Origin: Bradysia coprophila
Lineage: Eukaryota > Arthropoda > Insecta > Diptera > Sciaridae
Assembly: GCF_014529535.1 (NCBI RefSeq)
Contig: NW_023503584.1
Location: 2,577,005 to 2,641,004 of the forward strand
Length of the DNA stretch: 64,000 nt
Direction: 5' to 3'
The notes beneath the pieces are model-generated. The model was not told the origin of the DNA. It was given only the letters and a program-made list of their open reading frames with translations, and made no database searches. The translations under genes and the position numbers were made by a program. Shown here in pieces: positions 22,980 through 32,972 of this stretch. How positions within the stretch are numbered: position 1 is the stretch's first letter; every line of letters starts with the position of its first letter.

Positions 22980-24942
22980 GCTGACACAATATGGCCACTC
23001 TCAGCACTATACGATAAAAATTTCACTTAACTCGTTTGATTCTAATTCACTAGGCACTTATTTCACTATGCCTGCAATCTGTTACGATCGCGATGAAGCT
23101 CTCGTCCAAGATAATAAGCTGAATGCTTAGCTATAATGGGCCTGAAGGCTTCAATTTCGACAATTCTCGCTGGATAGAACTTTAGCACGTCCTACCTCTG
23201 TCGCGTTCTGAAAGAACCATTGGGATAGGTCTTCAATAAGTTTTCTAATTTCGATTTTTGACTGCTTGACCACATCTTTTCCTCCTTGGTGAGTTTGTCA
23301 ATCAACGTGTATTGGCCTAATATCCTTTCCAATGGACAGTTGGAATCACCGCTTTGTGATGTCATTTGCTTACTTTTTATAACCGTCTCATCTGCCGAAT
23401 ATAAGTACAAAAGTAAGAGTCCCTAGGGGATGATGCAATAACGTTCACAAAAATGGCAGGTAACAATGGAAATTACAGATGGATGGACCTTATGATGAAG
23501 ATCGCCTAATCAACACAGGTGTTTAAGGAGTAGGCATAGCATATGATATTACAGCACATAGGAATGCATTGACTTGATCGGATATCAACAGATGACCATA
23601 ACGATATGTACAAAGCAACGGCTTTGACTTCGAGATAAATATTGAGTCAAAGCTGAGTACCATAAGTTTCTCGAAGAAATAGTTGAATATAGTCACTGTG
23701 AGGTAATGTTCAAATCAGAACTATTTCAGCGCTTGAAATCGAAATATTCATAGAAAAATCGTTAAAAGAAAACAGTTTATGTCAAAGAGGCTTAGAGGGA
23801 CAAAATTAGAGAGTTAATTGTAGACGTAGACATCATTATTGCATGACAAAGACACATACCTGCTTAAGATAAGATTCATTAAACAAACCTTGACTTAAGA
23901 CAGCTTGAATAACGCCACGAACAAACATATTTCGTCCATGCTCCGTGTGCTCCGATTCGGTATTATTTCTCCATCTCGCAGCGGTCTGTTGTCCAGCCAA
24001 TCGCAGAAATGGTCTATTTACAATGTCCTCGACCCACGGCGCAGATTTAACTCGTCGGCTCAGTGGAACGTTTTCGAATTGGTCGGTGCAATTTTCTTTA
24101 TATTTCATTTTATGGTAGCAACACGGCATTATGATCAATTTCTTCACATTCGCTGTTCTCAGGAACAGATTCAGAGCATCTACCGTTAAATCTGCACATG
24201 CATGCAGTCCGGTTAAAATCAGGTCTGCCGATGCACTCAAACTAAATTCTTTCGCCGAAACGGATTGCATGAAGGATGCCGAATCTGATCCAACAAAATG
24301 TTCAGCAAACTTGACCGAGACTTGTGATGCGGAAAATTTGTTTTTCTGTATGTTTCTGGCAGTTTTGACTCGCGCGGCATCAGCTTCGATGCCCAGTACT
24401 TTATATTCGAATTTTCTGTGTAAAAATTGTGTTAAATGACCAATTCCGCATCCCAAGTCAACAAATACGGTTGATTCGTTTGAAATACCACAACAACAGC
24501 GGGAAATCTCCTCGGAAAGTTTGTAGATTTCGTGAATTTTCTTTGGCTTAATTCCTCGAAGAAATGTTAGTTCCTCCTTAAGGCTCTGCTCTGAATTGAT
24601 TGGTATTTCCACTCTTGATGGCTTTAGCTTCTTCAGTCTAGTTAGAAAAGCTTGCAGACTAATTGGCCACGAGTCCTTGAAATAGATTGAGAAGAGAATT
24701 CGAAACAGTTACGTCTATAGTGCCCGTTTTAGTACCTTAATGTAATCGAATGGAATTTCATTCAAGTCGTCTAATGACAATGAGTCAATTGTTGGAACCC
24801 ATTCGGATGGAATTTGATGTAATGTGCCGTGAACGATGAATTCGGTGTTCGAAGTCGTAAAGATCCAACGGAATTCTTTTAGAAATTGAAGAGTGTCGTT
24901 GAGATACAAATCGATGTCGGTGTAGCATTCTGGGATCGACAT

Positions 24943-25146
24943 ATCTGCGGGAATAAAATTAGAGGGGCGTCAGAGAACTCAGCTGATAGTCACATGGTTG
25001 GGATTCCGTACATTAAGTTAGAAAAAAGACAGGGGCTACACAGTACGACGTACCTATAGGATTTTCAGTTGAAACAACAATAGAGTTCGCTGAAACAACT
25101 ATTTTATTAACAAAACGGACCAACAGGAATTCACTAAATCTACGTT
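24943..25146. promoter_or_regulatory. short spacer between two co-oriented genes
   Basis: Only about 200 bp separates the PITRM1 stop codon from the METTL25B start codon on the minus strand, so the METTL25B promoter and the PITRM1 3' end must share it. The stretch TATTTTATTAACAAAA near 25100 could carry the PITRM1 poly(A) signal on the minus strand (AATAAA within TTAATAAAATAG). Confidence 0.4.
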
Positions 25147-28100
25147 CTACTCGTGTTCGCGTTGATTGATTACGAATCCAGCCGCTTTCAAATCGTCGCT
25201 CTTCGGACCCAATACATAGCGGCCGGTTGGTATATTGTCTTTACTCAAATACAATTCGGTCACTCGCATTAAGTCATCGTGACTGACATTCAGTACATTT
25301 GATCGAACTCTGTTTGCCATTTCTTGCGTCAGACCGTACTTGAAAACATCCTGTCCTTTGGAACCAGGCTCCACCGGAGCATCGAGAGCCTGCAAAACGC
25401 CTAGTTTCGCTTCAAATAGCGTCTGATCGTCGATTGTCTTCGAATTTTCCCGGATCCAATTGGCCGATTGATCGAATATTTCGAAAGTTTTCACCGTATT
25501 CGGGTCACGATAGCTGAAAAAGCTGAACATACCATCCTTGCCCAATTTGGCACCAGCTCCATAGGCACCATTCTGTTCTCTAACGACTTTCAGTAAATAT
25601 TTTGCCGACAGAATTTTTCCGAGTACTTGAAGTGGAACACTGTCTTCATGCATGTACGGAACGGTAAAAATGGACTTTGCAGTAAAATTCACTGGTATCG
25701 ACATTACATTAAGTACACTGGATGACGGTAATAGACCGGATGAAATAGCTGATGGTACTGGAATTTGTTCTGGTTTAACGGTGGTACGAATAAATTTCTC
25801 GTATTCCTCCATGCACGGCTGAAGTATGGCTTCTGATGTGTTCAGAGAACATTTCAAATTGCCTTTACGAAACAGCTGGGTGGCTGTTGAACTCAGTAAG
25901 TCTAGAATTTCGTTCGGCTTTCGGTTCTGAATTAAATTCTTGATGTACGTGATGTGTTCGATGCCGTAGAGCTTCGCTGACAGATTTGCTGATTGGGTGA
26001 TCAACCCTGACGCTTCTTTCATGGCATACATATGTCCTGAATTTGCAATACCGACGGTAAGATCCGATAAATAATTTCCCAGCAACATTTCAAAGCGTTG
26101 AACGTCGGTGAAATCAAATTTGGTGAACAGATCGTTTATGATTCCGAACATTTTCGGAATATTTTGCTCCAAACAGTATGATCGGAACATGAATCCAAGA
26201 TTGTAGGCCATCACATTGTCTATGGTCTCAGCTGAATGAACGGAAAAGTTGATTCCTGACGAAATGGAATGCACATATTTGTCGAACGTTCTGTAATCGT
26301 AGGTCGCCGTTCCCATTTGATCGATTACACAAGCAAGCAGTGGCAATATCGGTCTATTTTCGGGAACTATCCCGCAAGCATTGTACAAACCTTGTACGTA
26401 CGTGACATTATTCGTGCTTGTAGTCACGATTTGTGTGTCAATGCCGCCGATCTTTGCAAATTCCACCTGAAACGGAAGAGGCGGTTCGATGACATCGCTC
26501 AACTTCAAACAGGGAAGAATGTCCAAATTTTCTTGCTTTTTCTGAGCATCGGCCAAACTTTGACAGTCTCTGAACAGCCTGTCCTTCTCATCTTCCGATA
26601 ATTCATTGGCTTTCTGTTGGATCAGTTGTTCCTCCTTCTCACTGAACTTTTTCTCGAATTCCATATCCGGAGTCATAGTCATCGTCAGTTTGTGGCAGTT
26701 CTCTTTAAAGTATTCCTTGACCTTCTTCTGAAGGTACTCCGGGTCCTTGTCGATATTGCTTCGGATCTTCTTGAGTGTTTCATCGAATCGAAGGGATTGA
26801 ATGATGTCGGCCTCATGATTTAAGGCGGCCGTTAGATTAAACAGCAGGGAAAGTCCAAACCGGGCCGATTGATGTTTCAATGATAATTCGAAGTTGTTAA
26901 TGACACTGGTGACATGATCTGGGTCAAAGCCCTCGGCGACAACTTCATCGATAGTCTTGTGAAGAATTTGTTCGATTTTCTCAAAATCATTTTTGTCCAC
27001 ATCCTGTAAACCAACGACAAACATTGTGTCTTTGATAGTGGTTTCCAGACCGGTTATGGAATGGTATCCACCGGAAAAGTTTGGCTCGATCAAATTTTTG
27101 TAAAATCGTGAATTAGGACCACGATACAGCAACTCAGTCAGAACATGCAACAGCATTGTTTCCTCTACGTTGGCGACATCGCTGATCAGATATCCAACAG
27201 CAATTTGATTCTGTTTTTCCACCGGTGCGCCCATCTCATCAAATCTTCCGAAAATATTCTTAGTCCGCGACTCATTCCATCGTTTTTGTGACGGCACTTT
27301 ACTGTACGTCGGATCTATTGCCTCGTATTTACTGAGATACTCCTCGTTTACATACTTCAACGTTGGCAGCAGCGAAAAATTACCGTAGCTGTAGAAGCGA
27401 GCATTGCTGGGATGGTAATACTTTCGATGAAATTCTACCAACGCTTTGTGCGTCAAATCAGGTATGACTAATGGCTCGCCACCGGAACAGTGCTGGTAGG
27501 TGTTATCCGGTAAAATTTCATTCAAAAATTTCGACGAAAAAAGGTTCGATGTTTCGGAGAACGCGCCTTTCATTTCATTGTAAACGACCCCTTTGATGAC
27601 ATACTCGGAATCCTTTTTGGTCAAATCTTTGTTCTCCAAACGCCATCCCTCCTGCAAAAAGTCCAAATACTCCAGATTCGGCTTGAACACAGCGTCCACA
27701 TAAATTTTCTGCAAATTGCGATAATCAGTTGCGTTGCAGCTCGAGAACGGGTACATGGTGTAATCGGGACCGGTCATTGCATTCATAAACGTAGACATAG
27801 ATCGGTTTAGCATCTTAAAGAATGGATCACGAACGGGAAAACGTTCCGATCCGCAGAGAACGTTATGCTCAAGGATGTGTGGCAGTCCCGTTGAATCGTA
27901 CGGAGTGGTTCGAAAGTTTATGGAAAACACATTGTTCGAGTCGTTACGGTCCAGATGTAGGTATAGCGATCCCAGTTTGATGTGTTTGAATATGTACGCG
28001 ACCATATTGAATTCCTGGATGGGCTCCACTTCAGTGCAAACGAAACCCTCGTATTTTGATCCAATGTGGAATTTAAATTCATTTAAATTGGGTTGATTCT

Positions 28101-28194
28101 GCGCTGGCAATGTAGTGAGCGGTGAATATCGTTGTACAGCCCACTTACGCTGATTCGACAGTATGGCAGAAATGTATTTGAGTCCTCGATGCAT
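25147..28194 (-). CDS. PITRM1: presequence protease, mitochondrial (PITRM1/PreP)
   Basis: M16C zinc metallopeptidase that degrades cleaved targeting presequences and other short peptides in the mitochondrial matrix. It is a single exon, 1015 residues from the first ATG (28194), matching the usual length of about 1020-1037. The frame is open further upstream but has no other ATG. The N-terminus (MHRGLKYISAILSNQRKW) is basic and fits a mitochondrial presequence. The inverted zinc motif HILEH lies at about residues 106-110, followed by NVLCGSERFPVRDPFFKM and the FMNAMTGPDYTMYPFSS signature. A PreP-type central region and C-terminal M16 repeats follow, with the GAYGAGAKL block near residue 895. 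No defect is seen. Confidence 0.96.
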   Translation of the reverse strand: MHRGLKYISAILSNQRKWAVQRYSPLTTLPAQNQPNLNEFKFHIGSKYEGFVCTEVEPIQEFNMVAYIFKHIKLGSLYLHLDRNDSNNVFSINFRTTPYDSTGLPHILEHNVLCGSERFPVRDPFFKMLNRSMSTFMNAMTGPDYTMYPFSSCNATDYRNLQKIYVDAVFKPNLEYLDFLQEGWRLENKDLTKKDSEYVIKGVVYNEMKGAFSETSNLFSSKFLNEILPDNTYQHCSGGEPLVIPDLTHKALVEFHRKYYHPSNARFYSYGNFSLLPTLKYVNEEYLSKYEAIDPTYSKVPSQKRWNESRTKNIFGRFDEMGAPVEKQNQIAVGYLISDVANVEETMLLHVLTELLYRGPNSRFYKNLIEPNFSGGYHSITGLETTIKDTMFVVGLQDVDKNDFEKIEQILHKTIDEVVAEGFDPDHVTSVINNFELSLKHQSARFGLSLLFNLTAALNHEADIIQSLRFDETLKKIRSNIDKDPEYLQKKVKEYFKENCHKLTMTMTPDMEFEKKFSEKEEQLIQQKANELSEDEKDRLFRDCQSLADAQKKQENLDILPCLKLSDVIEPPLPFQVEFAKIGGIDTQIVTTSTNNVTYVQGLYNACGIVPENRPILPLLACVIDQMGTATYDYRTFDKYVHSISSGINFSVHSAETIDNVMAYNLGFMFRSYCLEQNIPKMFGIINDLFTKFDFTDVQRFEMLLGNYLSDLTVGIANSGHMYAMKEASGLITQSANLSAKLYGIEHITYIKNLIQNRKPNEILDLLSSTATQLFRKGNLKCSLNTSEAILQPCMEEYEKFIRTTVKPEQIPVPSAISSGLLPSSSVLNVMSIPVNFTAKSIFTVPYMHEDSVPLQVLGKILSAKYLLKVVREQNGAYGAGAKLGKDGMFSFFSYRDPNTVKTFEIFDQSANWIRENSKTIDDQTLFEAKLGVLQALDAPVEPGSKGQDVFKYGLTQEMANRVRSNVLNVSHDDLMRVTELYLSKDNIPTGRYVLGPKSDDLKAAGFVINQREHE

Positions 28195-28683
28195 GATGTA
28201 AATCAGATTGCACAGATTGTCTGTTGGTAAATAATTTTTATCAACTTTAGTCACTCGGATGGTTTCAAATGCGACACACCATGGAACACATGAACAACAA
28301 CCAAAAATACTCTAACTAACATTCGAATTGCATCATTCATAATGGAAAAAGACAACCGAAAATAATCAATTTTGTCAAACACTCCAAATGAGAAGTTAAA
28401 TGACTTAAAATGGTAGTTTGTTAAACTTACCGAAAGGCTATTCCGCAGTTGCGATAAAGTTTAATAAATAATTCTTGTGGCAAATCTATCGTTTATATCA
28501 CACGACTCACACGACGTATTTGTTATTTTTCTTACTTTTGACAGCCGCTATCTGCAAGAATGTCCATGTGTGCAGTTTGGACTGTAATGATGACGATGAT
28601 GATGGTGGTGACGGATAACAGATTTTGATAATTGTTTTAGGTGACAAATGGCGGGTAATTTGAAATTACTACATATGTACTAC
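28195..28683. promoter_or_regulatory. PITRM1 upstream region
   Basis: AT-rich, non-coding, between the PITRM1 start and the MITE cluster. No TATA or Inr element is clear enough to call. A GATGATGACGATGATGATGG run lies near 28590. Confidence 0.35.
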
Positions 28684-29047
28684 CAATGAAAGTAGATAAG
28701 TAGGTATGGCCAGTCCATACAAGTCGGAGCATATACGGATTTGCATGGCGCCACCTCAAACAAACTCATTTCTAGTTGACATTCCTCACGGTCAGCTGAT
28801 TTCGAAAACAATGTTGACGGCTATCGAAAATTTATTCGGACAGCGCATTGCCCTAACAATTAGTTCAGTTGTGGCTGAATTTGATTCTTTTTACCCAAAA
28901 CAATCTCTTCCGTGTATAATTGTTATTCATCTTCAAAAACTAGGGACTGAGATGATTATCTTCGCTGAATCGATAGTTGATTGTATAAGAAACGTCAAAA
29001 TACAACTTACGGTTCATAAGAACGGCGAGTTGTGCTGTTATTATTAG
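28684..29047 (+). CDS. small ORF beginning inside a MITE end, unknown
   Basis: ATG at 28706 opens a frame of 113 codons ending at 29047. The first 24 or so residues are encoded by a sequence nearly identical to the arm of the palindromic element at 29158-29362 (CAATGAAAGTAGATAAGTAG through CAAACTCATTTCTAGT). The remainder (IPHGQLISKTMLTAIENLFG onward) has balanced protein-like composition, with no motif I recognise. It could be the 5' fragment of an autonomous element's gene or a chance frame. No right-hand end matching the left end is seen before 29150. Confidence 0.3.
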
Positions 29048-29157
29048 AAATTGCTATCTTACGAAAGCTCATGTAACGTATACCCTTCAAATGAAACAAG
29101 AATCGGCAAAATTATATAATCCAATTTGTATGCAGAAAACATTTAGGGCCGAGTAGC

Positions 29158-29362
29158 CAATGAAAGTAAATAGATAGGTATGGCCAAACGTTCAAATTTG
29201 TTCTAGCCGGAGCACATACGGATTTGCATGGCGCCACCTCAAACGAACTCATTTCTAGTGGAAATTTGCACTAGAAATGAGTTCGTTTGAGGTGGCGCCA
29301 TGCAAATCCGTATGTGCTCCGACTTATATGGACTGGCCATACCTACTTATCTACTTTCATTG
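29158..29362. mobile_element. near-perfect palindromic MITE with 8-bp target duplication
   Basis: 205 bp with arms of about 90 bp (CAATGAAAGTA-ATAGATAGG to ACTCATTTCTAGTG). It is flanked on both sides by CGAGTAGC (29150-29157 and 29363-29370). An 8-bp duplication is the hAT-superfamily signature. The left arm is also present at 28684. Confidence 0.85.
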
Positions 29363-29422
29363 CGAGTAGCGGCCTTAGTGCAGTGACCTCATTTTCGAAC
29401 TGTTTTTCAATGTTGAAAGAAC

Positions 29423-29659
29423 CAAGGCTGTATACTTTGGGGAGGTCACGCAGATACAGCAGATACAGATACGCGGGCTACACACCACAGTTGATGATAA
29501 AATGGCCGATTTCATACAAAAATTCACCTACTCTGATGATTCTAGTCGTCTTGATGATGTGGTGAATTTTTTGTATATGTAAAGTCATCAGAAGTGGTGT
29601 GTTCCCGCGTATCTAATAAAATGGCGGTCTGCGTGTCCTCCCCAAAGTATACAGCCTTG
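29423..29659. mobile_element. MITE of 237 bp, CAAGGCTGTATACTTTGG ends
   Basis: Terminal repeats of about 30 bp (CAAGGCTGTATACTTTGGGG and AGGTCACGCAGA) pair with the right end (CCCCAAAGTATACAGCCTTG). The inner palindrome is built on TGATGATTC and AATCATCA. A second copy lies at 39671-39910. The target duplication here is imperfect (GAAAGAAC against GAAAATGG). Confidence 0.8.
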
Positions 29660-29837
29660 GAAAATGGAACATGAAAACTCATCATGATTCATTAAGTGCA
29701 ACGGAGCAAGGACGTGCATTTACAAACTTCTTCTGTAACGTTAAGCGAACAAAAGTTTTATTGATAATGTGAGCATACTATTGGCACTAGTATCCAAATG
29801 TATCCAGATGAACCAAATTTCTTTTACAAAGTAAGAA

Positions 29838-29935
29838 GATGAAAAGTAGAGTTTTTGTGTGACTTTTGTTGATCCGAGGCGAAGCCGAGGTCAATAACAC
29901 ACGAAAACGAGACTTTTAATTTTTATCCCGAGTTA
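29838..29935. repeat. short hairpin element with GATCCGAGGCGAAGCC core
   Basis: About 95 bp, arms GATGAAAAGT-GAGTTTTTGTG and CACACGAAAACGAGACTTTT. The centre is GATCCGAGGCGAAGCCGAGG, itself palindromic (CCGAGGCGAAGCCGAGG pairs imperfectly). The same element recurs at 63896-64000. Confidence 0.65.
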
Positions 29936-30571
29936 TGTAATGGGTTGGCTGCTAGGAATTATCATAGCACAATAGTTCGATACTAATGACACCTTTTTTC
30001 AAATGGTTGACTATGATTTACTTGTGTTTCACAAAATGTTGTGCCTATCACAAAACAGATGGCCCAGATTTCTAAGCAATTTTGTAATTTTAATGAAAGG
30101 GACAGATGGCGTTACCTCCGCCCATATATCTATACCTTGGTCAATCTATTCAAATTGATCACATTTTTGACACTATGACACCGATACCAACGTTTGAAGT
30201 GTTCCTTCGGCGAAATAAAGCGGAATTTTGTCCGGAGAAATTAGGTTTTTTCGATTTATTAATTTCATATAGCAAATAACGTGGATTGGTCTTAGTATTT
30301 GTCGAAAATACTTAGTTTTCGATCGACAAATCTTGTCTAAATAGTGAAGTGAAATAAAATTAATTTCGTTTGCATCGCCATCAGAGTTGTCGAAAAATGA
30401 ACGACATCTTATCGGTTTCTAAACGAACTAAAACACTCAAACGATCAAGACCACCCCTTAAACACTTCATGTAATTTTTGGTTTGATAATACGGATAATA
30501 CTCTGACACTTCAAACGTCAGTCACTGTTTTGTTTGGGGATTTCAATGTTTACGTTTTGTTCAAATTCATT
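29936..30571. promoter_or_regulatory. upstream region of recombinase-like copy A
   Basis: Non-coding. The last 140 bp (ACACTCAAACGATCAAGACC, CCCCTTAAACACTTCA, TTCAAACGTCAGTCACTG) are conserved almost base for base before copy B (34206-34334). The block AAACGTCAGTCA is also kept before copy C (40225-40240). These are the best candidates for a shared core promoter and 5' UTR. Confidence 0.5.
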
Positions 30572-32590
30572 ATGGCAATGTCTGACCCTATTGCATACAA
30601 TGTAGATGAGAGAATACAACCTTATTTGCCCGATAAGTCACGGGTGCGGTACGAGGCTGAGTATGCAAAATTCATGAAATGGCAAGAAGCACAAGACACG
30701 AATTCATTCACAGAGGAAGTATTGCTGGAGTATTTCGGTGAGATGGCAAAAACAGTAGCACCAACAACACTATGCACCGGTTATTCAAAGCTGAAGCCTA
30801 TGCTCAGTTCTAAGCATAATGTCAATATTGGCGAATACGCTCAATTACTAGCTTTTCTGAAAAAGGCCAAAGAGGGCTTCATCAGTAATAACCTACCACG
30901 TCAATTCACCGCAGACGAAGTAAATAAATTTTTGCAAGAAGCGTCGGATACGGAGTACGTCGTTGTTAAGGTTTGCATCTGAACAGCATTGCGTTCGTTT
31001 CGGTTATCGTAGAAGCATCATTTTCTTTTGCACGCAGGCTGTGACGGTGTTCGCGATATGTGTATCAACGCGGTCTGATACGTTGATCAGCATTAAGATG
31101 GAGTACATAAAAGATTACGGTACAGAAATCGTGGTACGAGTTCCAAATCCAAAGACCAACGCGATTAAGGTCTGTACAATCAGTGGCAAAATGGTCGATT
31201 TTGTGCGGAATTACATTCGCCTACGACCGAAGACAGTTCAAACTGACAGATTATTCATTCAATGTCGAGATGGAAAATGTGTCGGTCAACACGTTGGGAA
31301 ACAAACAATCGCCAGAATGCCCCAAAAAATTGCAAAGTTCCTTGGATGGCCAGAATCCGACATAATTGGTGGACTCAACTTTAAACGAATGTCGAATGCA
31401 ATCATGTCAAATGCGAAAGTGAAGCCTAGTTCAGCTTTCGAAGGTAGGTGCAGGAAAATTACGTTTTGGAATGCGGCTAACTTTCGTGCTTGTTGTCGTA
31501 TTCTAGTACCAAACCTAATAACGGGACGGATAGAAGCTGCTCAAGCTCCAGAAAATAATTATTCGAAGAACGCCACTGAAGTGAATCTGCAAATGGATCG
31601 ACTTACACCGAGCGACAGGTAAAGTTGTGTCCAGTCGAAATGTTTCAATTTTCACCACAGCCGGCCTGTATCATTTTTAGAATAAAACAGGAAGATGAGC
31701 AGCACTTTGAGGCCGGAGAATACATTCTTAGCGAGACAAATCATTACTCCACTCAGGACATCGACATTAAAACTGAAGAAGAATCTCCGGATGATAATTC
31801 TGATTTCGGCGACCATGGAAATGTGAACCACTGTGACACCACACCAATAAATCGGTATGAACTTGCGATTAGTTCCGTATGGAACTTTAAATCAATGTCG
31901 CTGTGTTCCTTAGAATAACACCGGATCAACGGCTGCATCCACACGAACTCACAGATACCTTTCCATCAGAAACAAATCCGAACAAACGACTAAAATGTGC
32001 AGGGGACGTTCTAGATGCTTCAAATTCGTTCACATCCTGCGGAAATTGTTCACTTAGACAACAAACGATCAAAGCTCAAGCAGAGGAAATGGCCAGACTG
32101 AAACAACTGACTGACCGGCAAAATTTAAAAATTGAGAGTTTGGAAACACTTCTGCTGGACAGCCTGCGCAAAAAGTTCGAGGTGAGCGATGTTCATTTTT
32201 CAATAATTTTTTCGGCTGGCTGTGAAATAGAGGAACCGTTACGGTTGTGTTTCACCTGTTCGAAATATATTGGGCATTCCCTTACATATGAAACATTTAC
32301 AATCCCACAAATATGTTGGAAGCTGAAAAAGTCGGTGAAATGTCTACGGTAGTGACTATACCATTCAGAAACAAGATCTGATAAGACGGTTCGGTCACTT
32401 ACTGTCTTAGCTTAGTCAACTATGTGTTGTGTCCTTTGCCTATGTGGATCGATGTTTTCGATTTTATTTTGTTTTGCAAAAAGGAATATAGATTTCTAGC
32501 TTAAGAAAGGGGTTCACAGCCCTTCAATCGAAACCGGTTTTGAGTCATGTTGTAATTTAATAAATAAATTTTTCTTTTCAGACTTCGTAA
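30572..32590 (+). CDS. tyrosine-recombinase-like protein, tandem copy A
   Basis: Six exons (30572-30970, 31038-31443, 31507-31618, 31681-31854, 31914-32181, 32582-32590), all GT-AG with matching phases, give 455 residues. Exon 1 is an all-helical core-binding domain (YSKLKPMLSSKHNVNIGEY, AFLKKAKEGF). Exon 2 is a degenerate tyrosine-recombinase catalytic domain in the layout of insect Crypton-type proteins. Arg I is kept (CVSTRSDTL), but the HxxR motif reads LNFK, and 11 codons before the nucleophile region are missing relative to copies B and C. The tyrosine position is Pro by my alignment. Exons 4-5 add an acidic segment with IKQED and IKTEEE (SUMO-site-like) and a coiled coil (IKAQAEEMARLKQL and on). 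Probably a DNA-binding protein without recombinase activity. The start is the ATG shared in position with B. Confidence 0.72.
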
Positions 32591-32972
32591 TATTGCTTCG
32601 TTGCCGATGGCCATTACAAACTACTTCTCAACCTATGTACCACCATCAGCAGTCACTTTAAAATGATCTACTTGCGCTGGTGTTCAATCCCATGTATATA
32701 ATAATACTAAAATCATCTGAACAAATGAATTCACTTAGTTTAGTCCATTTTTTGTTGTTGTCAATGAAATGCACCTAGTTACGCTTAAAAAAAAACATAG
32801 CTAACGCCGACCCGTACGAAACACCTATTCGTATCAAAAGCCTTTAATGTGAAACTCTTCATTTCTCTTACTTCATTTTCTTCTCTGCTGAAAAACTATT
32901 CGCGCTTTAAAATCACTTACATTATCCACTCTTTGCCTTGTTATCATATACGATTGCCGGAGGCAATATAGA
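32591..32972. other. 3' region of copy A
   Basis: Sequence after the stop (ATTGCTTCGTTGCC, then CCATGTATATAATAATAC and CATCTGAACAAATGA) is conserved after copy C (42430-42560) and in shorter form after copy B, so it is likely 3' UTR. No other gene is seen. Confidence 0.45.

Larger units (their letters stand above)
17493..23216 (-). mobile_element. full-length non-LTR retrotransposon (LINE), two intact ORFs
   Basis: A 5.7-kb element on the minus strand with ORF1 (22979-21402), ORF2 (21211-17573), a 5' leader of about 240 nt and a short 3' UTR ending in (CTAT)n read on the minus strand. It is bounded by a perfect 12-bp duplication, CCATTGGGATAG, at 17481-17492 and 23217-23228. Endonuclease, reverse transcriptase and RNase H domains with a simple-repeat tail fit the I/R1/LOA-type LINEs; I cannot fix the clade by eye. 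Intact ORFs and identical target duplications point to a recent insertion. Confidence 0.9.
17216..24942 (-). pseudogene. METTL25B: METTL25B/RRNAD1-like methyltransferase gene, split by retrotransposon
   Basis: Predicted SAM-dependent methyltransferase of the METTL25/RRNAD1 family. Exon 1 is 24942-24736. Exon 2 is 24675-23860, with SAM motif I (VDLGCGIGHLTQFL) and the family CCYHKM motif. Exon 3 is 23422-17435, interrupted by the element at 17493-23216. Exon 4 is 17371-17216 and encodes CENLVILDRLLY and ISPRCFVIIAEK, typical of the family C-terminus. Introns are 60-63 bp except intron 2. Counting one copy of the 12-bp target duplication, exon 3 would be 252 nt, exactly in phase, and the empty-site protein 476 residues, close to the roughly 475 of human METTL25B. 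As it stands, reading from exon 3 enters the retrotransposon and stops within about ten codons, so this allele should be inactive unless the insertion is spliced out. The 5' edge of exon 3 is the least certain boundary. Confidence 0.82.

Noticed and set aside
23192-23410. Separate small gene with a SANT/Myb-like WSSSQKSKLENLL motif
   Set aside because: The frame is METTL25B exon 3 cut by the LINE; the last residues before its stop come from the element's 5' end.
28195-28254. 20-residue N-terminal extension of PITRM1
   Set aside because: The extension begins at GTG; the first ATG (28194) opens a good mitochondrial presequence.
30971-31037. Reading through the first intron of the recombinase-like genes to give short separate proteins
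   Set aside because: Splicing at GT-AG sites joins the conserved domains in phase in all three copies; reading through stops at once in copies A and C.
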